Positions 16,051-26,307 are shown, counted from the stretch's first letter. The stretch is DNA of 46,806 bases from Mariniflexile sp. AS56 (GCF_030552475.1 NZ_JAUPED010000022.1:1-46806), one strand, 5' to 3'. The notes: generated by a model not told the origin, from the sequence alone. Made by a program: numbers and translations.

Positions 16051-16941
16051 ATGTTTTTCAAGTCGTTTACAGATTATCTTTTGCTTGAGAAAAATTATTC
16101 AGCACTTACCGTAAAAGCGTATCAAAATGATTTAGATGTTTTTTCAGCCTTTATCATTTCAGAATATCAAGAAAGTTCAATCAATCAAGTAAACTATGCT
16201 CAAATTAGAACATGGATTGTTTCTTTAGTTGATAGTGGCATGTCTAACCGGAGTATCAACAGAAAAGTTTCAGCTTTAAATACCTATTATAAGTTTCTAT
16301 TAAAAACAGAAACAATAGAGACAAACCCATTAATAAAGCACAAGGCCTTAAAAACAAGTAAAAAAATCCAGATTCCTTTTTCAGAAACTGAGGTAGCTTT
16401 AGTTTTAGATCCTAGTAATTTTGAAGATGGTTTTGAAGGGATTAGAAATAAACTTATCATCGAGTTATTTTATTCAACAGGAATCCGGAGGATAGAGTTG
16501 ATAGAGCTGAAGATGGTTAGCTTCAATTTACATAATAAAACGTTAAAGGTGCTCGGTAAAAGAAATAAGGAGCGCATTATTCCGTTATTAGAATCAGTAA
16601 TAAGCACCCTGCATGTGTATTTGAAAGCAAGAGAAAAGCTAGAACACATTACCGATAGTGATTATTTGTTTTTAACCCAAAAAGGAGTTAAAATATACGA
16701 AACACTTGTTTACAGAATAATAAATGATTATTTTAGTAAGGCATCAACTAAAGTAAAAAAGAGTCCGCATATATTAAGGCATTCTTTTGCAACTCATTTA
16801 CTTAATCAAGGTGCTGATTTAAATGCTGTTAAGGAGCTTCTTGGTCATTCAAGTTTGGCAGCAACCCAAGTTTATACTCATAATAGTATAGCAGAGTTAA
16901 AAAAAGTACATGTAAATGCACATCCAAGAAGTAAGAAATAG
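16051..16941 (+). CDS. xerC: Tyrosine recombinase XerC/XerD-like
   Basis: The 296-residue protein has an N-terminal SAM-like core-binding domain (1-90) and a C-terminal catalytic domain with all expected residues: Arg146 (STGIRRIEL), Lys170 (LGKRNKER), His240 and Arg243 (HILRHSFATHLL), His266 (LLGHSSL) and Tyr275 (QVYTHNS). It resolves chromosome dimers at dif together with a partner Xer. The conserved neighbourhood (rpsU before, hpf 36 nt after) is that of the housekeeping Xer of Bacteroidota, not of an integrative element; XerC versus XerD cannot be separated by sequence alone here. Confidence 0.92.
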   Translation: MFFKSFTDYLLLEKNYSALTVKAYQNDLDVFSAFIISEYQESSINQVNYAQIRTWIVSLVDSGMSNRSINRKVSALNTYYKFLLKTETIETNPLIKHKALKTSKKIQIPFSETEVALVLDPSNFEDGFEGIRNKLIIELFYSTGIRRIELIELKMVSFNLHNKTLKVLGKRNKERIIPLLESVISTLHVYLKAREKLEHITDSDYLFLTQKGVKIYETLVYRIINDYFSKASTKVKKSPHILRHSFATHLLNQGADLNAVKELLGHSSLAATQVYTHNSIAELKKVHVNAHPRSKK

Positions 16942-16977
16942 TATTGAACGATATTGTCTAACCAAAAAATAAAAAGA

Positions 16978-17280
16978 ATGAAAGTAATCACCCAATCAGT
17001 AAATTTTAATGCAGACAAAAAGTTATTAGACTTTATTCAAAAACGAATGGATAAATTAGATATGTTTTATGATAAAGTTATTCAATCAGATGTTTTTTTG
17101 AAAGTTGAAAACACCAGTGGAAAAGAAAATAAGATATTTGAAGCGAAGCTAAGTGTTCCAGGTGATAGTTTTGTAGTAAAAAAGCAATGTAAAAGTTTCG
17201 AGGAAGGCGTAGATATCGCTGTTGCCTCCCTAGAAAGGCAGTTAAAAAAGCGAAAAGAAAAATTAAGAGCACATTTATGA
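16978..17280 (+). CDS. hpf: Ribosome hibernation promoting factor (short HPF / RaiA family)
   Basis: The 100-residue protein begins MKVITQSVNFNADKKLLDFI and has the beta-alpha-beta-beta-beta-alpha pattern of the S30AE family, with a basic C-terminal helix (LERQLKKRKEKLRAHL). It binds the decoding centre of the 30S subunit and silences ribosomes in stationary phase. I chose the ATG at 16978; a TTG eight codons upstream extends the frame but adds residues absent from the family. It follows xerC closely and precedes the promoter of the tRNA-tuf operon. Confidence 0.92.
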   Translation: MKVITQSVNFNADKKLLDFIQKRMDKLDMFYDKVIQSDVFLKVENTSGKENKIFEAKLSVPGDSFVVKKQCKSFEEGVDIAVASLERQLKKRKEKLRAHL

Positions 17281-17300
17281 TAAAATTTCTTAAAAAATGT

Positions 17301-17330
17301 TTTGAATAAAAAAATAAATCTATACATTTG
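17301..17330 (+). promoter_or_regulatory. Promoter of the tRNA-tuf-secE-nusG-rplKAJL-rpoBC block
   Basis: TTTG (17301-17304), 18 nt, TACATTTG (17323-17330): a perfect Bacteroidota promoter placed just before the first tRNA. Transcription should begin near 17335-17337. Confidence 0.8.
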
Positions 17331-17331
17331 C

Positions 17332-17359
17332 AGTCCGTTAGAAATAGCGGGCTTTTTTT
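17332..17359 (+). terminator. Small stem-loop with T-run between hpf and the tRNA cluster
   Basis: AGTCCG (17332-17337) pairs with CGGGCT (17348-17353), one G-U, and is followed directly by a T-run to 17359. It can end hpf transcription. It overlaps the predicted start of the tRNA-tuf transcript, so it might also act as an early attenuator. Confidence 0.55.
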
Positions 17360-17381
17360 ATGCTTAAAAAGTGTAAAATAC

Positions 17382-17455
17382 GCCGATGTAGCTCAGCTGG
17401 CTAGAGCAGCTGATTTGTAATCAGCAGGTCGTGGGTTCGAGTCCCTCCATCGGCT
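17382..17455 (+). tRNA. tRNA-Thr (anticodon TGT)
   Basis: A full cloverleaf: acceptor GCCGATG/CATCGGC, D-arm GCTCAGCTGGCTAGAGC, anticodon loop TTTGTAA, T-arm GTGGGTTCGAGTCCCTC, discriminator T. CCA is not encoded. It is the first gene of the tRNA-tuf operon. Confidence 0.97.
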
Positions 17456-17517
17456 CTTTGAAAAATTGAAAGTAACGTTTGAAATTTTGAATTTATATTT
17501 AGAATTTCAAGTGGTTT

Positions 17518-17599
<82 letters not shown>

Positions 17600-17673
17600 C
17601 AAAATTTCTGCGTAGGCAGGAATTAGTAAATTTTGAAATATTGAAACCATACAAGTGAAAGCTTGTTGAAAAT

Positions 17674-17746
17674 GCGAGAGTAGCTCAGTTGGTAGAGCGT
17701 CAGCCTTCCAAGCTGAATGTCGCCGGTTCGAACCCGGTCTCTCGCT
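17674..17746 (+). tRNA. tRNA-Gly (anticodon TCC)
   Basis: Acceptor GCGAGAG/CTCTCGC, anticodon stem TCAGC/GCTGA with loop CTTCCAA, T-loop TTCGAAC, discriminator T. Confidence 0.97.
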
Positions 17747-17813
17747 CAAAAATTTACGGGTTACGAAGTGCGATATGTTATCGTAAATCAAAATCGGCAA
17801 TCGTAAATGACAC

Positions 17814-17885
17814 GCCGGTGTAGCTCAGGGGTAGAGCGTTTCCTTGGTAAGGAAGAGGTCACGAGTTCAATTCTCGTCATTGGCT
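17814..17885 (+). tRNA. tRNA-Thr (anticodon GGT)
   Basis: Acceptor GCCGGTG/CATTGGC (one G-T pair), anticodon stem TTTCC/GGAAG with loop TTGGTAA, T-arm ACGAGTTCAATTCTCGT. It is the second threonine tRNA of the cluster and lies 66 nt before tuf. Confidence 0.97.
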
Positions 17886-17951
17886 CAATTTGAAATTAAA
17901 GTAGAATACACAAATATTATTATATAACTAAGATTAAATTATTTAAAAAAC

Positions 17952-19139
17952 ATGGCAAAGGCAACTTTCGATCGTTCAAAACCACACTTAAATATTGGTA
18001 CAATTGGACACGTAGATCACGGTAAAACAACTTTAACTGCTGCTATTACTAAAGTATTAGCTGATGCAGGTTTATCAGAAGCGAAATCATTCGACCAGAT
18101 TGATAACGCTCCAGAAGAAAAAGAAAGAGGTATCACAATTAATACTTCTCACGTAGAGTATTCAACAGCTAACCGTCATTACGCTCACGTTGACTGTCCA
18201 GGTCACGCGGATTACGTAAAGAACATGGTAACTGGTGCTGCTCAAATGGATGGTGCTATTTTAGTAGTTGCGGCTACAGATGGTCCAATGCCACAAACTC
18301 GTGAGCACATTTTATTAGGTCGTCAAGTAGGAATTCCTCGTATGGTTGTATTCATGAATAAAGTGGATATGGTTGATGATGAAGAGTTACTAGAATTAGT
18401 AGACATGGAAATTAGAGATTTATTATCTTTCTACGAATATGATGGAGATAATGGACCTGTAATCGCTGGTTCTGCTTTAGGTGCACTTAATGGTGAGCAA
18501 AAATGGGTAGATACAGTTATGCAATTAATGGAAGCTGTTGATGCTTGGATCGAAGAGCCATTAAGAGAAATTGATAAGCCATTCTTAATGCCTATCGAAG
18601 ACGTATTCTCTATTACTGGTCGTGGAACTGTTGCTACAGGTCGTATCGAAACTGGTATTGCTAAAACTGGAGATCCAGTTGAAATTATTGGTATGGGTGC
18701 AGAGAAATTAAACTCTACTATTACTGGTATTGAAATGTTCCGTCAAATCCTTGATAGAGGTGAAGCTGGAGATAACGCAGGTATCCTTTTAAGAGGTATT
18801 GAGAAATCTCAAATCTCTAGAGGTATGGTTATTGTTAAGCCAGGATCTGTAACTCCACACGCTAAATTCAAAGCTGAGGTTTATATCTTGAAAAAAGAAG
18901 AAGGTGGACGTCACACTCCATTCCATAACAATTACCGTCCACAGTTCTACGTTCGTACAACGGATGTAACTGGTAACATTGCACTTCCTGATGGAGTTGA
19001 AATGGTTATGCCAGGTGACAACTTAACAATTACGGTTGAATTAATTCAATCAATTGCAATGACTGTAGGTTTACGTTTTGCAATTCGTGAAGGTGGTCGT
19101 ACAGTAGGTGCTGGTCAGGTTACTGAAATTTTAGACTAA
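17952..19139 (+). CDS. tuf: Elongation factor Tu
   Basis: The 395-residue GTPase delivers aminoacyl-tRNA to the ribosome. The G1 motif GHVDHGKT is at 19-26, with [16 protein letters not shown] and SALGALNG as the other nucleotide-binding blocks; domains 2 and 3 follow to the conserved end [13 protein letters not shown]. Length is normal. It is co-transcribed with the four upstream tRNAs and is followed by a 14-bp stem-loop and tRNA-Trp, the classical Bacteroidota order. Codons are strongly biased, as expected for a highly expressed gene. Confidence 0.99.
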   Translation: MAKATFDRSKPHLNIGTIGHVDHGKTTLTAAITKVLADAGLSEAKSFDQIDNAPEEKERGITINTSHVEYSTANRHYAHVDCPGHADYVKNMVTGAAQMDGAILVVAATDGPMPQTREHILLGRQVGIPRMVVFMNKVDMVDDEELLELVDMEIRDLLSFYEYDGDNGPVIAGSALGALNGEQKWVDTVMQLMEAVDAWIEEPLREIDKPFLMPIEDVFSITGRGTVATGRIETGIAKTGDPVEIIGMGAEKLNSTITGIEMFRQILDRGEAGDNAGILLRGIEKSQISRGMVIVKPGSVTPHAKFKAEVYILKKEEGGRHTPFHNNYRPQFYVRTTDVTGNIALPDGVEMVMPGDNLTITVELIQSIAMTVGLRFAIREGGRTVGAGQVTEILD

Positions 19140-19158
19140 GAAGTTTAATATATATAAA

Positions 19159-19192
19159 GTTAAGGTATTCCGTATCTTCGGAATACCTTGAC
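19159..19192 (+). other. Stem-loop between tuf and tRNA-Trp
   Basis: The perfect 11-bp stem AAGGTATTCCG / CGGAATACCTT, extendable to 14 bp with one T-G pair, has a 6-nt loop. No T-run follows, so partial termination or an RNase processing site that frees the tRNA is more likely than a full terminator. Confidence 0.75.
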
Positions 19193-19200
19193 TTATGTTT

Positions 19201-19273
19201 ACGGGCGTAGCTCAGTTGGTAGAGCACTGGTCTCCAAAACCAGGTGTCGGGAGTTCGAGTCTCTCCGCCCGTG
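19201..19273 (+). tRNA. tRNA-Trp (anticodon CCA)
   Basis: Acceptor ACGGGCG/CGCCCGT, anticodon stem CTGGT/ACCAG with loop CTCCAAA, T-loop TTCGAGT, discriminator G. It lies inside the tuf-secE operon and is flanked on both sides by strong stem-loops. Confidence 0.97.
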
Positions 19274-19278
19274 CATAG

Positions 19279-19305
19279 AGAAGCTTACTTAAAAAGTAAG
19301 CTTCT
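19279..19305 (+). other. Stem-loop between tRNA-Trp and secE
   Basis: A perfect 12-bp stem AGAAGCTTACTT / AAGTAAGCTTCT has a 3-nt loop and starts six bases after the tRNA. No T-run. Probably a 3' processing or attenuation site. Confidence 0.75.
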
Positions 19306-19392
19306 TAAATAGAATTAAGAAATAAAGATTTCCCTTAAATCAATGTTGAATTGATAGACAGAAATTTTTAATCTGTTGAAAAAAACATATAA

Positions 19393-19587
19393 ATGGCTGG
19401 AATTGTAAATTACGTAAAAGAATCATTTGGCGAACTGAAAAATAATGTGAGCTGGCCAACGTGGGCAGAAGCACAAAGTTTAACGGTGTTAGTTGCTGTA
19501 TTTTCAATTATATTTTCCTTAGCAATTTGGGGAATCGATACAGTATTTAGTAAGGCGATAGCATTTTATTTTCAATTGATTAGTTAA
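19393..19587 (+). CDS. secE: Preprotein translocase subunit SecE
   Basis: The 64-residue single-span SecE of the short Gram-negative/Bacteroidota type: an amphipathic N-terminal helix (VNYVKESFGELKNNVSWPTW) with the conserved V-x-WP-[TS] turn, then one transmembrane helix (about 30-55). It clamps SecY in the SecYEG channel. It lies between tRNA-Trp and nusG (9-nt gap), the universal secE-nusG pair. Confidence 0.96.
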   Translation: MAGIVNYVKESFGELKNNVSWPTWAEAQSLTVLVAVFSIIFSLAIWGIDTVFSKAIAFYFQLIS

Positions 19588-19596
19588 ATAAGAAAT

Positions 19597-20151
19597 ATGT
19601 CTGAGGTAAGCGAAAAAAAATGGTATGTTGTTAGGGCTGTAAGTGGTCAAGAAAATAAGATTAAAACTTATATCGAGAATGAAATATCTCGTTTAGGTTT
19701 ACAAGATTATGTAGATCAAGTATTAGTTCCAACAGAGCGCGTGATTCAAATACGTAACGGAAAGAAAATACACAAAGAAAAAGTGTTTTTCCCAGGTTAC
19801 ATTATGGTTCAAGCAAATTTATCAGGTGAGATTCCTCATATTATCCGTTCGGTTACTAATGTAATAGGTTTTCTAGGTGAAACTAAAGGAGGAGATCCTG
19901 TACCATTAAGACAATCTGAAGTAAACAGAATGTTAGGTAAGGTGGATGAGTTATCAGTTGAAGAGAATTCAACAGTAGCGATTCCATTTACTAAAGGGGA
20001 AACTGTTAAAGTTATTGATGGACCATTTAATGGATTTGATGGAACTATCGAAAAAATAAATGAAGAAAAGCGTAAGCTAGAAGTAATGGTTAAGATTTTC
20101 GGAAGAAAAACACCATTAGAACTTAGTTATATGCAGGTTGAAAAAGTATAA
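19597..20151 (+). CDS. nusG: Transcription termination/antitermination factor NusG
   Basis: The 184-residue protein has an NGN domain (KKWYVVRAVSGQENKIKTYI at the start) that binds the RNA polymerase clamp, and a C-terminal KOW domain (VKVIDGPFNGFDGTIEKINE) that binds Rho or S10. Length is normal and there is no inserted domain, unlike the NusG paralogues linked to polysaccharide loci in Bacteroidota, so this is the housekeeping copy. It follows secE by 9 nt. Confidence 0.97.
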   Translation: MSEVSEKKWYVVRAVSGQENKIKTYIENEISRLGLQDYVDQVLVPTERVIQIRNGKKIHKEKVFFPGYIMVQANLSGEIPHIIRSVTNVIGFLGETKGGDPVPLRQSEVNRMLGKVDELSVEENSTVAIPFTKGETVKVIDGPFNGFDGTIEKINEEKRKLEVMVKIFGRKTPLELSYMQVEKV

Positions 20152-20172
20152 TAATTGTTACACTATATAAAA

Positions 20173-20208
20173 GATACGGTTTTTTGCTTCCAAATTAAGA
20201 AGCGTATC
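20173..20208 (+). promoter_or_regulatory. Structured leader of rplK
   Basis: GATAC (20173-20177) pairs with GTATC (20204-20208) and GCTTC (20186-20190) with GAAGC (20199-20203). An 8-nt bulge on the 5' side, GGTTTTTT, lies between the two stems. The bulged stem lies 18 nt before the rplK start, where an L1-type autoregulatory site would be expected. Binding by L1 is inference. Confidence 0.4.
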
Positions 20209-20225
20209 AACTTAAATTATTAAAA

Positions 20226-20663
20226 ATGGCAAAAGAAATTGGTAAAGTAGTTAAGTTACAAGTTCGGGGAGGTGCTGCGAATCCGTCGCCACCGGTTGGA
20301 CCCGCTTTAGGTGCTGCTGGAGTTAACATTATGGAGTTCTGTAAGCAGTTTAATGCTAGAACACAAGATAAGCCAGGTAAAGTATTACCTGTGGTTATTA
20401 CAGTTTACAAAGACAAATCATTCGACTTTGTAATTAAAACTCCTCCAGCTGCAGTACAATTATTAGAAGCGGCCAAGTTAAAGAGTGGTTCGGGAGAACC
20501 AAACCGAAAAAAAGTAGCTAAAGTTTCATGGGATCAGATCAAAACTATAGCAGAAGATAAAATGGTAGATTTAAATGCATTTACTATTGAATCTGCTATG
20601 AGAATGATAGCTGGTACCGCAAGGTCAATGGGTATAACCGTGACTGGAAACGCACCAAATTAA
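20226..20663 (+). CDS. rplK: 50S ribosomal protein uL11
   Basis: The 145-residue protein has the N-terminal domain with the proline-rich switch [20 protein letters not shown] that contacts elongation factors (and is the thiostrepton-site neighbour), and the RNA-binding C-terminal domain ([20 protein letters not shown]). It forms the base of the L7/L12 stalk with L10. It is first of the rplK-rplA-rplJ-rplL series; rplA follows after 20 nt. Confidence 0.98.
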   Translation: MAKEIGKVVKLQVRGGAANPSPPVGPALGAAGVNIMEFCKQFNARTQDKPGKVLPVVITVYKDKSFDFVIKTPPAAVQLLEAAKLKSGSGEPNRKKVAKVSWDQIKTIAEDKMVDLNAFTIESAMRMIAGTARSMGITVTGNAPN

Positions 20664-20683
20664 TCTATTAAAGACATTAAGAA

Positions 20684-21373
20684 ATGGCAAGATTAACAAA
20701 AAAGCAAAAAGAAGCTTTAGCAAAAATTGAAAAAGGGAGAGTTTACTCTCTTAATGAAGCATCAGCATTAGTAAAAGAAATTACTAATACTAAGTTTGAT
20801 GCATCAGTAGACATTGCAGTACGTTTAGGAGTAGATCCTCGTAAAGCAAACCAGATGGTAAGAGGTGTTGTTTCACTTCCTCACGGTACTGGTAAAGACA
20901 TGAAAGTATTAGCATTAGTAACTCCAGACAAAGAAGCGGAAGCTAGAGAAGCTGGGGCAGATTACGTAGGTTTAGATGAGTATCTTGAGAAAATCAAGAA
21001 CGGTTGGACTGATGTAGACGTTATTATTACTATGCCAAGTGTAATGGGTAAATTAGGTCCTTTAGGACGTGTATTAGGTCCTCGTGGTTTAATGCCTAAC
21101 CCAAAAACTGGTACAGTAACAATGGATGTTGCTAAAGCGGTAACTGAAGTGAAAGCTGGTAAAATTGACTTTAAAGTTGATAAAACAGGTATCGTTCACG
21201 CTGCTATAGGAAAAGCATCTTTTAGTGCTGATAAAATTGCAGGTAATGCAAATGAATTATTAACAACATTAATGAAACTAAAACCGACAACTGCAAAGGG
21301 AATTTATGTGAAAAGCATATTTTTATCTTCAACGATGAGCCCAAGTATTGCTGTTGATCCTAAAATTGGTTAA
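20684..21373 (+). CDS. rplA: 50S ribosomal protein uL1
   Basis: The 229-residue protein has the normal L1 two-domain layout and conserved blocks such as [20 protein letters not shown] and [15 protein letters not shown]. It forms the mobile L1 stalk beside the E site and is in many bacteria a translational repressor of its own operon. It lies 20 nt after rplK and 19 nt before rplJ. Confidence 0.98.
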   Translation: MARLTKKQKEALAKIEKGRVYSLNEASALVKEITNTKFDASVDIAVRLGVDPRKANQMVRGVVSLPHGTGKDMKVLALVTPDKEAEAREAGADYVGLDEYLEKIKNGWTDVDVIITMPSVMGKLGPLGRVLGPRGLMPNPKTGTVTMDVAKAVTEVKAGKIDFKVDKTGIVHAAIGKASFSADKIAGNANELLTTLMKLKPTTAKGIYVKSIFLSSTMSPSIAVDPKIG

Positions 21374-21392
21374 TTAAGTTAAACTTATTATT

Positions 21393-21914
21393 ATGACAAG
21401 AGAAGAAAAATCATTAGTAATTGAGGAGTTAACTGCAGAACTAGCCAATAATGCTAATATTTATGTAGCAGATATTTCAGGATTAAATGCATCAACAACC
21501 TCAGATTTACGTCGTGCTTGTTTTAAAGCAAACGTAAAGTTAGCAGTAGTTAAAAATACATTACTTGAAAAAGCAATGGAAGCATCTGAAAGAGATTTCG
21601 GAAACCTTCCTACTATTTTAAAAGGAAATACATCTGTGATGTATTCTGAAACAGGTAACGTACCAGCTAAGTTAATAAAAACCTTCCGTAAAAAATCAAA
21701 CAAACCTTTATTAAAAGGAGCGTTTATTGAGGAATGCGTTTATATTGGCGACGATCAATTAGACATGTTAGTTGATATCAAGTCTAAAGAAGAGTTATTA
21801 GGAGAGATTGTAGGTTTACTACAGTCACCTGCTAAAAACGTTATATCGGCACTTAAATCAAGTGGTGGTAAACTAGCTGGCATATTAAAAACACTATCTG
21901 AAAAAGAAGGATAG
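21393..21914 (+). CDS. rplJ: 50S ribosomal protein uL10
   Basis: The 173-residue L10 has the RNA-binding N-terminal domain (TREEKSLVIEELTAEL, NTLLEKAMEA) and the C-terminal helix (LLQSPAKNVISALKSSGGKL) that holds L7/L12 dimers. Because only 19 nt separate it from rplA, there is no room for the long kink-turn leader found before rplJ in other phyla; control must act elsewhere in the operon. Confidence 0.97.
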   Translation: MTREEKSLVIEELTAELANNANIYVADISGLNASTTSDLRRACFKANVKLAVVKNTLLEKAMEASERDFGNLPTILKGNTSVMYSETGNVPAKLIKTFRKKSNKPLLKGAFIEECVYIGDDQLDMLVDIKSKEELLGEIVGLLQSPAKNVISALKSSGGKLAGILKTLSEKEG

Positions 21915-21980
21915 TATTAGACAAGTACGCACTATATTACAATTATATTACAATTAAAAATTTATTAAAAACGATAGAAA

Positions 21981-22355
21981 ATGGCAGATTTAAAAGATTT
22001 CGCAGAACAATTAGTTAACCTTACTGTAAAAGAAGTAAATGAGTTAGCAACTATATTAAAAGATGAGTATGGTATCGAGCCTGCTGCTGCTGCTGCAGTT
22101 GCTGTTGCTGGTCCTGCTGCTGGTGGTGAAGCTGAAGAAGCTCAAACTGAATTCACAGTTGTATTAAAAGCTGCTGGATCATCTAAATTAGCAGTTGTAA
22201 AATTAGTTAAGGAATTAACTGGTTTAGGATTGAAAGAAGCTAAGGAATTAGTTGATGGATCTCCAAGCAATGTTAAAGAAGGCGTTTCTAAAGATGAAGC
22301 TGAGGCTTTAAAAGCATCTTTAGAGGAAGCTGGAGCAGAGGTTGAGCTTAAGTAA
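21981..22355 (+). CDS. rplL: 50S ribosomal protein bL12 (L7/L12)
   Basis: The 124-residue acidic protein has an N-terminal dimerisation domain, a flexible Ala/Gly/Pro hinge ([20 protein letters not shown], about 34-53), and the globular C-terminal domain ([20 protein letters not shown]) that recruits translational GTPases. It occurs as dimers on L10. It is followed by two stem-loops before rpoB that could lower polymerase-gene expression relative to this highly expressed protein. Confidence 0.98.
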   Translation: MADLKDFAEQLVNLTVKEVNELATILKDEYGIEPAAAAAVAVAGPAAGGEAEEAQTEFTVVLKAAGSSKLAVVKLVKELTGLGLKEAKELVDGSPSNVKEGVSKDEAEALKASLEEAGAEVELK

Positions 22356-22378
22356 GCTTAACAACCAAACAACATAAA

Positions 22379-22442
22379 GGTTTAGGTCTGAAGTTTACCT
22401 TCAAGACCTAAACCATTTTGCGTATATAAGAATTAGATACGC
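22379..22442 (+). promoter_or_regulatory. Tandem stem-loops between rplL and rpoB (attenuator or processing site)
   Basis: The first hairpin pairs GGTTTAGGTCT (22379-22389) with AGACCTAAACC (22404-22414), perfectly over 11 bp, with an inner GAAG/CTTC pair. The second pairs GCGTAT (22420-22425) with ATACGC (22437-22442). The first is not followed by a proper T-run (only ATTTTG). The E. coli rplL-rpoB gap holds an attenuator and an RNase III site at the same place. Confidence 0.7.
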
Positions 22443-22479
22443 CATAACTATTATTTTTTAATCAAAATTCCGTCCATTG

Positions 22480-25400
22480 ATGTTATCAACACAAGCTGAA
22501 AGATTAAATTTCTCGTCTATTGTTAATAGAACAGAGTATCCAGATTTCTTGGATATTCAGATTAAATCCTTCCAGGATTTTTTCCAATTAGAAACAAAGT
22601 CTGAAGAAAGAGGCGATGAAGGTTTATATAATACCTTCATGGAGAACTTTCCAATAACTGATTCACGTAATCAATTTGTTTTAGAATTTTTAGATTACTT
22701 CGTAGATCCACCACGTTATGCTATTGACGAGTGTATTGAAAGAGGTCTTACTTACAGTGTTCCGCTTAAAGCAAGGTTAAAGTTATATTGTACAGACCCT
22801 GAACATGAGGATTTCGAAACCATTGTTCAAGATGTGTACTTAGGAACGATACCTTACATGACTCCAAGTGGTACTTTTTGTATCAATGGTGCAGAACGTG
22901 TAGTAGTATCTCAGTTACACCGTTCACCGGGGGTGTTCTTTGGGCAATCTTTCCATGCAAATGGAACTAAATTATATTCAGCAAGGGTTATTCCTTTTAA
23001 AGGATCTTGGATTGAATTCGCTACAGATATTAACCAGGTAATGTATGCGTACATTGATAGAAAGAAGAAGTTACCTGTTACCACGTTGTTCAGAGCTATC
23101 GGTTTTGAGCGTGATAAAGATATCTTAGAGATTTTCGATTTAGCTGAAGAAATTAAAGTATCTAAAACTGGATTAAAAAAATATCAGGGACGTAAATTAG
23201 CAGCACGTGTACTTAACACATGGCATGAGGATTTTGTTGATGAAGATACAGGTGAAGTAGTATCTATCGAGCGTAATGAAATTATTCTTGATCGTGATAC
23301 TATCTTAGATAAAGATAATATTGAAGAAATTATCGATGCTGATGTGAAGGCGATTCTTTTACACAAAGAAAGCGCTGAACAAGGTGATTATGCTATTATT
23401 CATAATACACTTCAAAAAGATCCAACAAACTCTGAAAAAGAGGCTGTTGAGCATATTTATAGACAATTACGTAATGCTGAGCCGCCAGATGAGGAAACTG
23501 CACGTGGAATAATTGATAAATTATTCTTTAGTGATCAACGTTACTCTTTAGGTGAAGTTGGGCGTTACAGAATGAATAAAAAATTAGGTCTTAATATCGA
23601 GATGGATAAGCAAGTGCTTACTAAAGAAGATATTATTACTATCATAAAATATTTAATCGAGCTTATCAACTCTAAAGCTGAGATTGATGATATTGATCAC
23701 TTATCTAACCGTCGTGTACGTACAGTTGGTGAGCAATTATCTCAACAATTTGGTGTTGGTTTAGCACGTATGGCACGTACTATTCGTGAGCGTATGAACG
23801 TTCGTGATAACGAGGTATTTACACCAATCGACTTAATTAATGCTAAGACCTTATCGTCTGTAATTAATTCATTTTTTGGTACTAACCAGTTGTCTCAGTT
23901 CATGGATCAAACGAATCCACTTGCTGAAATTACACATAAACGTCGTTTATCTGCACTAGGACCAGGTGGTTTATCTCGTGAAAGAGCAGGTTTCGAAGTA
24001 CGTGATGTTCACTATACACACTACGGTCGTTTATGTCCTATTGAAACTCCTGAGGGACCAAATATTGGTTTAATTTCATCACTTTCAGTATTTGCTAAGG
24101 TGAATGGAATGGGCTTTATTGAAACACCTTACCGTCCAGTAACAGACGGGGTTGTGAATATTAAAGACACACCAATTTATTTAAGTGCTGAAGAAGAAGA
24201 AGGTAAATTAATCGCTCAAGCAACTGTTAAAGTTGATGGAGAAGGTAAGATATTACATGAAAAGGTAATTGCACGTATGGAAGGTGACTTTCCTGTTATA
24301 GACCCAACAAGTCTACATTATACAGATGTTGCACCAAATCAAATTTCATCTATTTCGGCTTCGTTAATTCCGTTCTTAGAACATGATGATGCGAATAGAG
24401 CCTTGATGGGATCTAACATGATGCGTCAAGCCGTACCATTGTTATTACCTCAAGCTCCTATTGTAGGAACAGGTTTAGAACGTCAAGTAGCATCAGATTC
24501 TCGTGTATTAATTAATGCAGAGGGAAGTGGTGAAGTACTTTATGTGGATGCGAATGAAATTCAAATTAGATACGATCGTACTGAAGATGATGCTAAAGTA
24601 AGTTTTGATAGTGATGTTAAAACATACCAGTTAATCAAATTTAGAAAAACGAATCAAGGTACTTCTATCAACTTAAAACCAATTGTGGTTAAAGGTGATA
24701 AAGTAGTTAAAGGACAAGTTTTATGTGAAGGCTATGCAACTCAAAAAGGAGAATTAGCATTAGGTAGAAACATGAAAGTGGCCTTCATGCCTTGGAAAGG
24801 GTATAACTTTGAGGATGCAATTGTAATTTCTGAAAAAGTTGTACGTGAAGATATTTTCACATCTATACATATTGATGAGTATTCATTAGAAGTTAGAGAT
24901 ACTAAATTAGGTAACGAAGAGTTAACTAATGATATTCCTAACGTTTCTGAAGAAGCTACTAAAGATTTAGATGAAAATGGAATGATTAGAATTGGTGCAG
25001 AGGTTAAACCTGGCGATATTCTTATCGGTAAGATTACTCCAAAAGGAGAGTCTGATCCAACTCCAGAAGAAAAATTATTACGTGCTATCTTTGGTGATAA
25101 AGCAGGCGATGTTAAAGATGCCTCTTTAAAAGCGTCACCATCTTTAAACGGTGTTGTTATTGAGAAAAAATTATTCTCGAGAGCTGTAAAAGATAAACGT
25201 AAGAGAGCACAAGATAAAGATGATATTATAGCATTAGAAGCTATTTACGATAGAAAATTTGATGATTTAAAAGAAGTTTTAATCGAAAAATTATTCAACA
25301 TTGTAAACGGTAAAACTGCTCAAGGTATTTTTAATGATTTAGGTGAAGAAGTATTACCAAAAGGTAAAAAATTCACTCAAAAAATGTTAAATGCTGTTGA

Positions 25401-26292
25401 TGATTATGCACATTTAGTGTCTGGAAAATGGACAACAGATGAGCATACAAACCAATTAGTTGCCGATTTAATACATAACTACAAAATTAAAGAAAATGAC
25501 TTACAAGGGTCTTTAAGACGTGAGAAGTTCACTATTTCTGTAGGAGATGAGTTACCAGCAGGTATTATTAAATTAGCTAAAGTTTATATTGCTAAAAAAC
25601 GTAAACTTAAAGTTGGTGATAAAATGGCAGGACGTCACGGTAACAAAGGTATTGTTGCTCGTATCGTTCGTCAAGAAGATATGCCTTTCTTAGAAGACGG
25701 AACACCAGTTGATATTGTATTAAATCCACTTGGGGTACCATCTCGTATGAATATTGGTCAAATTTATGAAACGGTTCTTGGTTGGGCTGGTCAAAAATTA
25801 GGTCGCACGTATGCAACACCTATTTTTGATGGAGCAACTATCGATCAAATTAATGAATTGACTGATGAAGCAGGAATTCCAAGATACGGACATACCTATT
25901 TATATGACGGTGGAACTGGTCAACGTTTTGACCAACCAGCTACTGTAGGAGTTATCTATATGTTGAAATTAGGACATATGGTTGATGATAAAATGCACGC
26001 ACGTTCTATCGGGCCGTACTCATTAATTACACAACAACCTCTTGGTGGTAAAGCACAATTTGGTGGTCAACGTTTTGGTGAGATGGAGGTTTGGGCGCTA
26101 GAGGCTTATGGAGCTTCAGCCACTTTACGTGAAATCTTAACTGTAAAATCTGATGATGTTATTGGTAGAGCTAAAACTTACGAAGCAATCGTAAAAGGCG
26201 AACCAATGCCAGATCCAGGTTTACCAGAGTCATTCAATGTATTAATGCACGAACTTAAAGGTTTGGGCTTAGATATTAGATTAGAAGAATAA
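22480..26292 (+). CDS. rpoB: DNA-directed RNA polymerase subunit beta
   Basis: The 1270-residue beta subunit contains all main blocks, including the rifampicin region ([20 protein letters not shown], then [20 protein letters not shown]) with the sensitive-type Asp, His and Ser residues, the [11 protein letters not shown] block, and the C-terminal [18 protein letters not shown]. It forms the catalytic core with beta-prime. The ATG at 22480 is preferred to the TTG directly before it. It is separated from rpoC by a 77-nt gap with an unusual repeated hairpin. Confidence 0.99.
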   Translation: MLSTQAERLNFSSIVNRTEYPDFLDIQIKSFQDFFQLETKSEERGDEGLYNTFMENFPITDSRNQFVLEFLDYFVDPPRYAIDECIERGLTYSVPLKARLKLYCTDPEHEDFETIVQDVYLGTIPYMTPSGTFCINGAERVVVSQLHRSPGVFFGQSFHANGTKLYSARVIPFKGSWIEFATDINQVMYAYIDRKKKLPVTTLFRAIGFERDKDILEIFDLAEEIKVSKTGLKKYQGRKLAARVLNTWHEDFVDEDTGEVVSIERNEIILDRDTILDKDNIEEIIDADVKAILLHKESAEQGDYAIIHNTLQKDPTNSEKEAVEHIYRQLRNAEPPDEETARGIIDKLFFSDQRYSLGEVGRYRMNKKLGLNIEMDKQVLTKEDIITIIKYLIELINSKAEIDDIDHLSNRRVRTVGEQLSQQFGVGLARMARTIRERMNVRDNEVFTPIDLINAKTLSSVINSFFGTNQLSQFMDQTNPLAEITHKRRLSALGPGGLSRERAGFEVRDVHYTHYGRLCPIETPEGPNIGLISSLSVFAKVNGMGFIETPYRPVTDGVVNIKDTPIYLSAEEEEGKLIAQATVKVDGEGKILHEKVIARMEGDFPVIDPTSLHYTDVAPNQISSISASLIPFLEHDDANRALMGSNMMRQAVPLLLPQAPIVGTGLERQVASDSRVLINAEGSGEVLYVDANEIQIRYDRTEDDAKVSFDSDVKTYQLIKFRKTNQGTSINLKPIVVKGDKVVKGQVLCEGYATQKGELALGRNMKVAFMPWKGYNFEDAIVISEKVVREDIFTSIHIDEYSLEVRDTKLGNEELTNDIPNVSEEATKDLDENGMIRIGAEVKPGDILIGKITPKGESDPTPEEKLLRAIFGDKAGDVKDASLKASPSLNGVVIEKKLFSRAVKDKRKRAQDKDDIIALEAIYDRKFDDLKEVLIEKLFNIVNGKTAQGIFNDLGEEVLPKGKKFTQKMLNAVDDYAHLVSGKWTTDEHTNQLVADLIHNYKIKENDLQGSLRREKFTISVGDELPAGIIKLAKVYIAKKRKLKVGDKMAGRHGNKGIVARIVRQEDMPFLEDGTPVDIVLNPLGVPSRMNIGQIYETVLGWAGQKLGRTYATPIFDGATIDQINELTDEAGIPRYGHTYLYDGGTGQRFDQPATVGVIYMLKLGHMVDDKMHARSIGPYSLITQQPLGGKAQFGGQRFGEMEVWALEAYGASATLREILTVKSDDVIGRAKTYEAIVKGEPMPDPGLPESFNVLMHELKGLGLDIRLEE

Positions 26293-26307
26293 AAAAGTAT
26301 ACAGTGG

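Noticed and set aside
17332-17359. Riboswitch or T-box upstream of the tRNA cluster
   Set aside because: Far too short and without any known consensus; only a small stem with a T-run.
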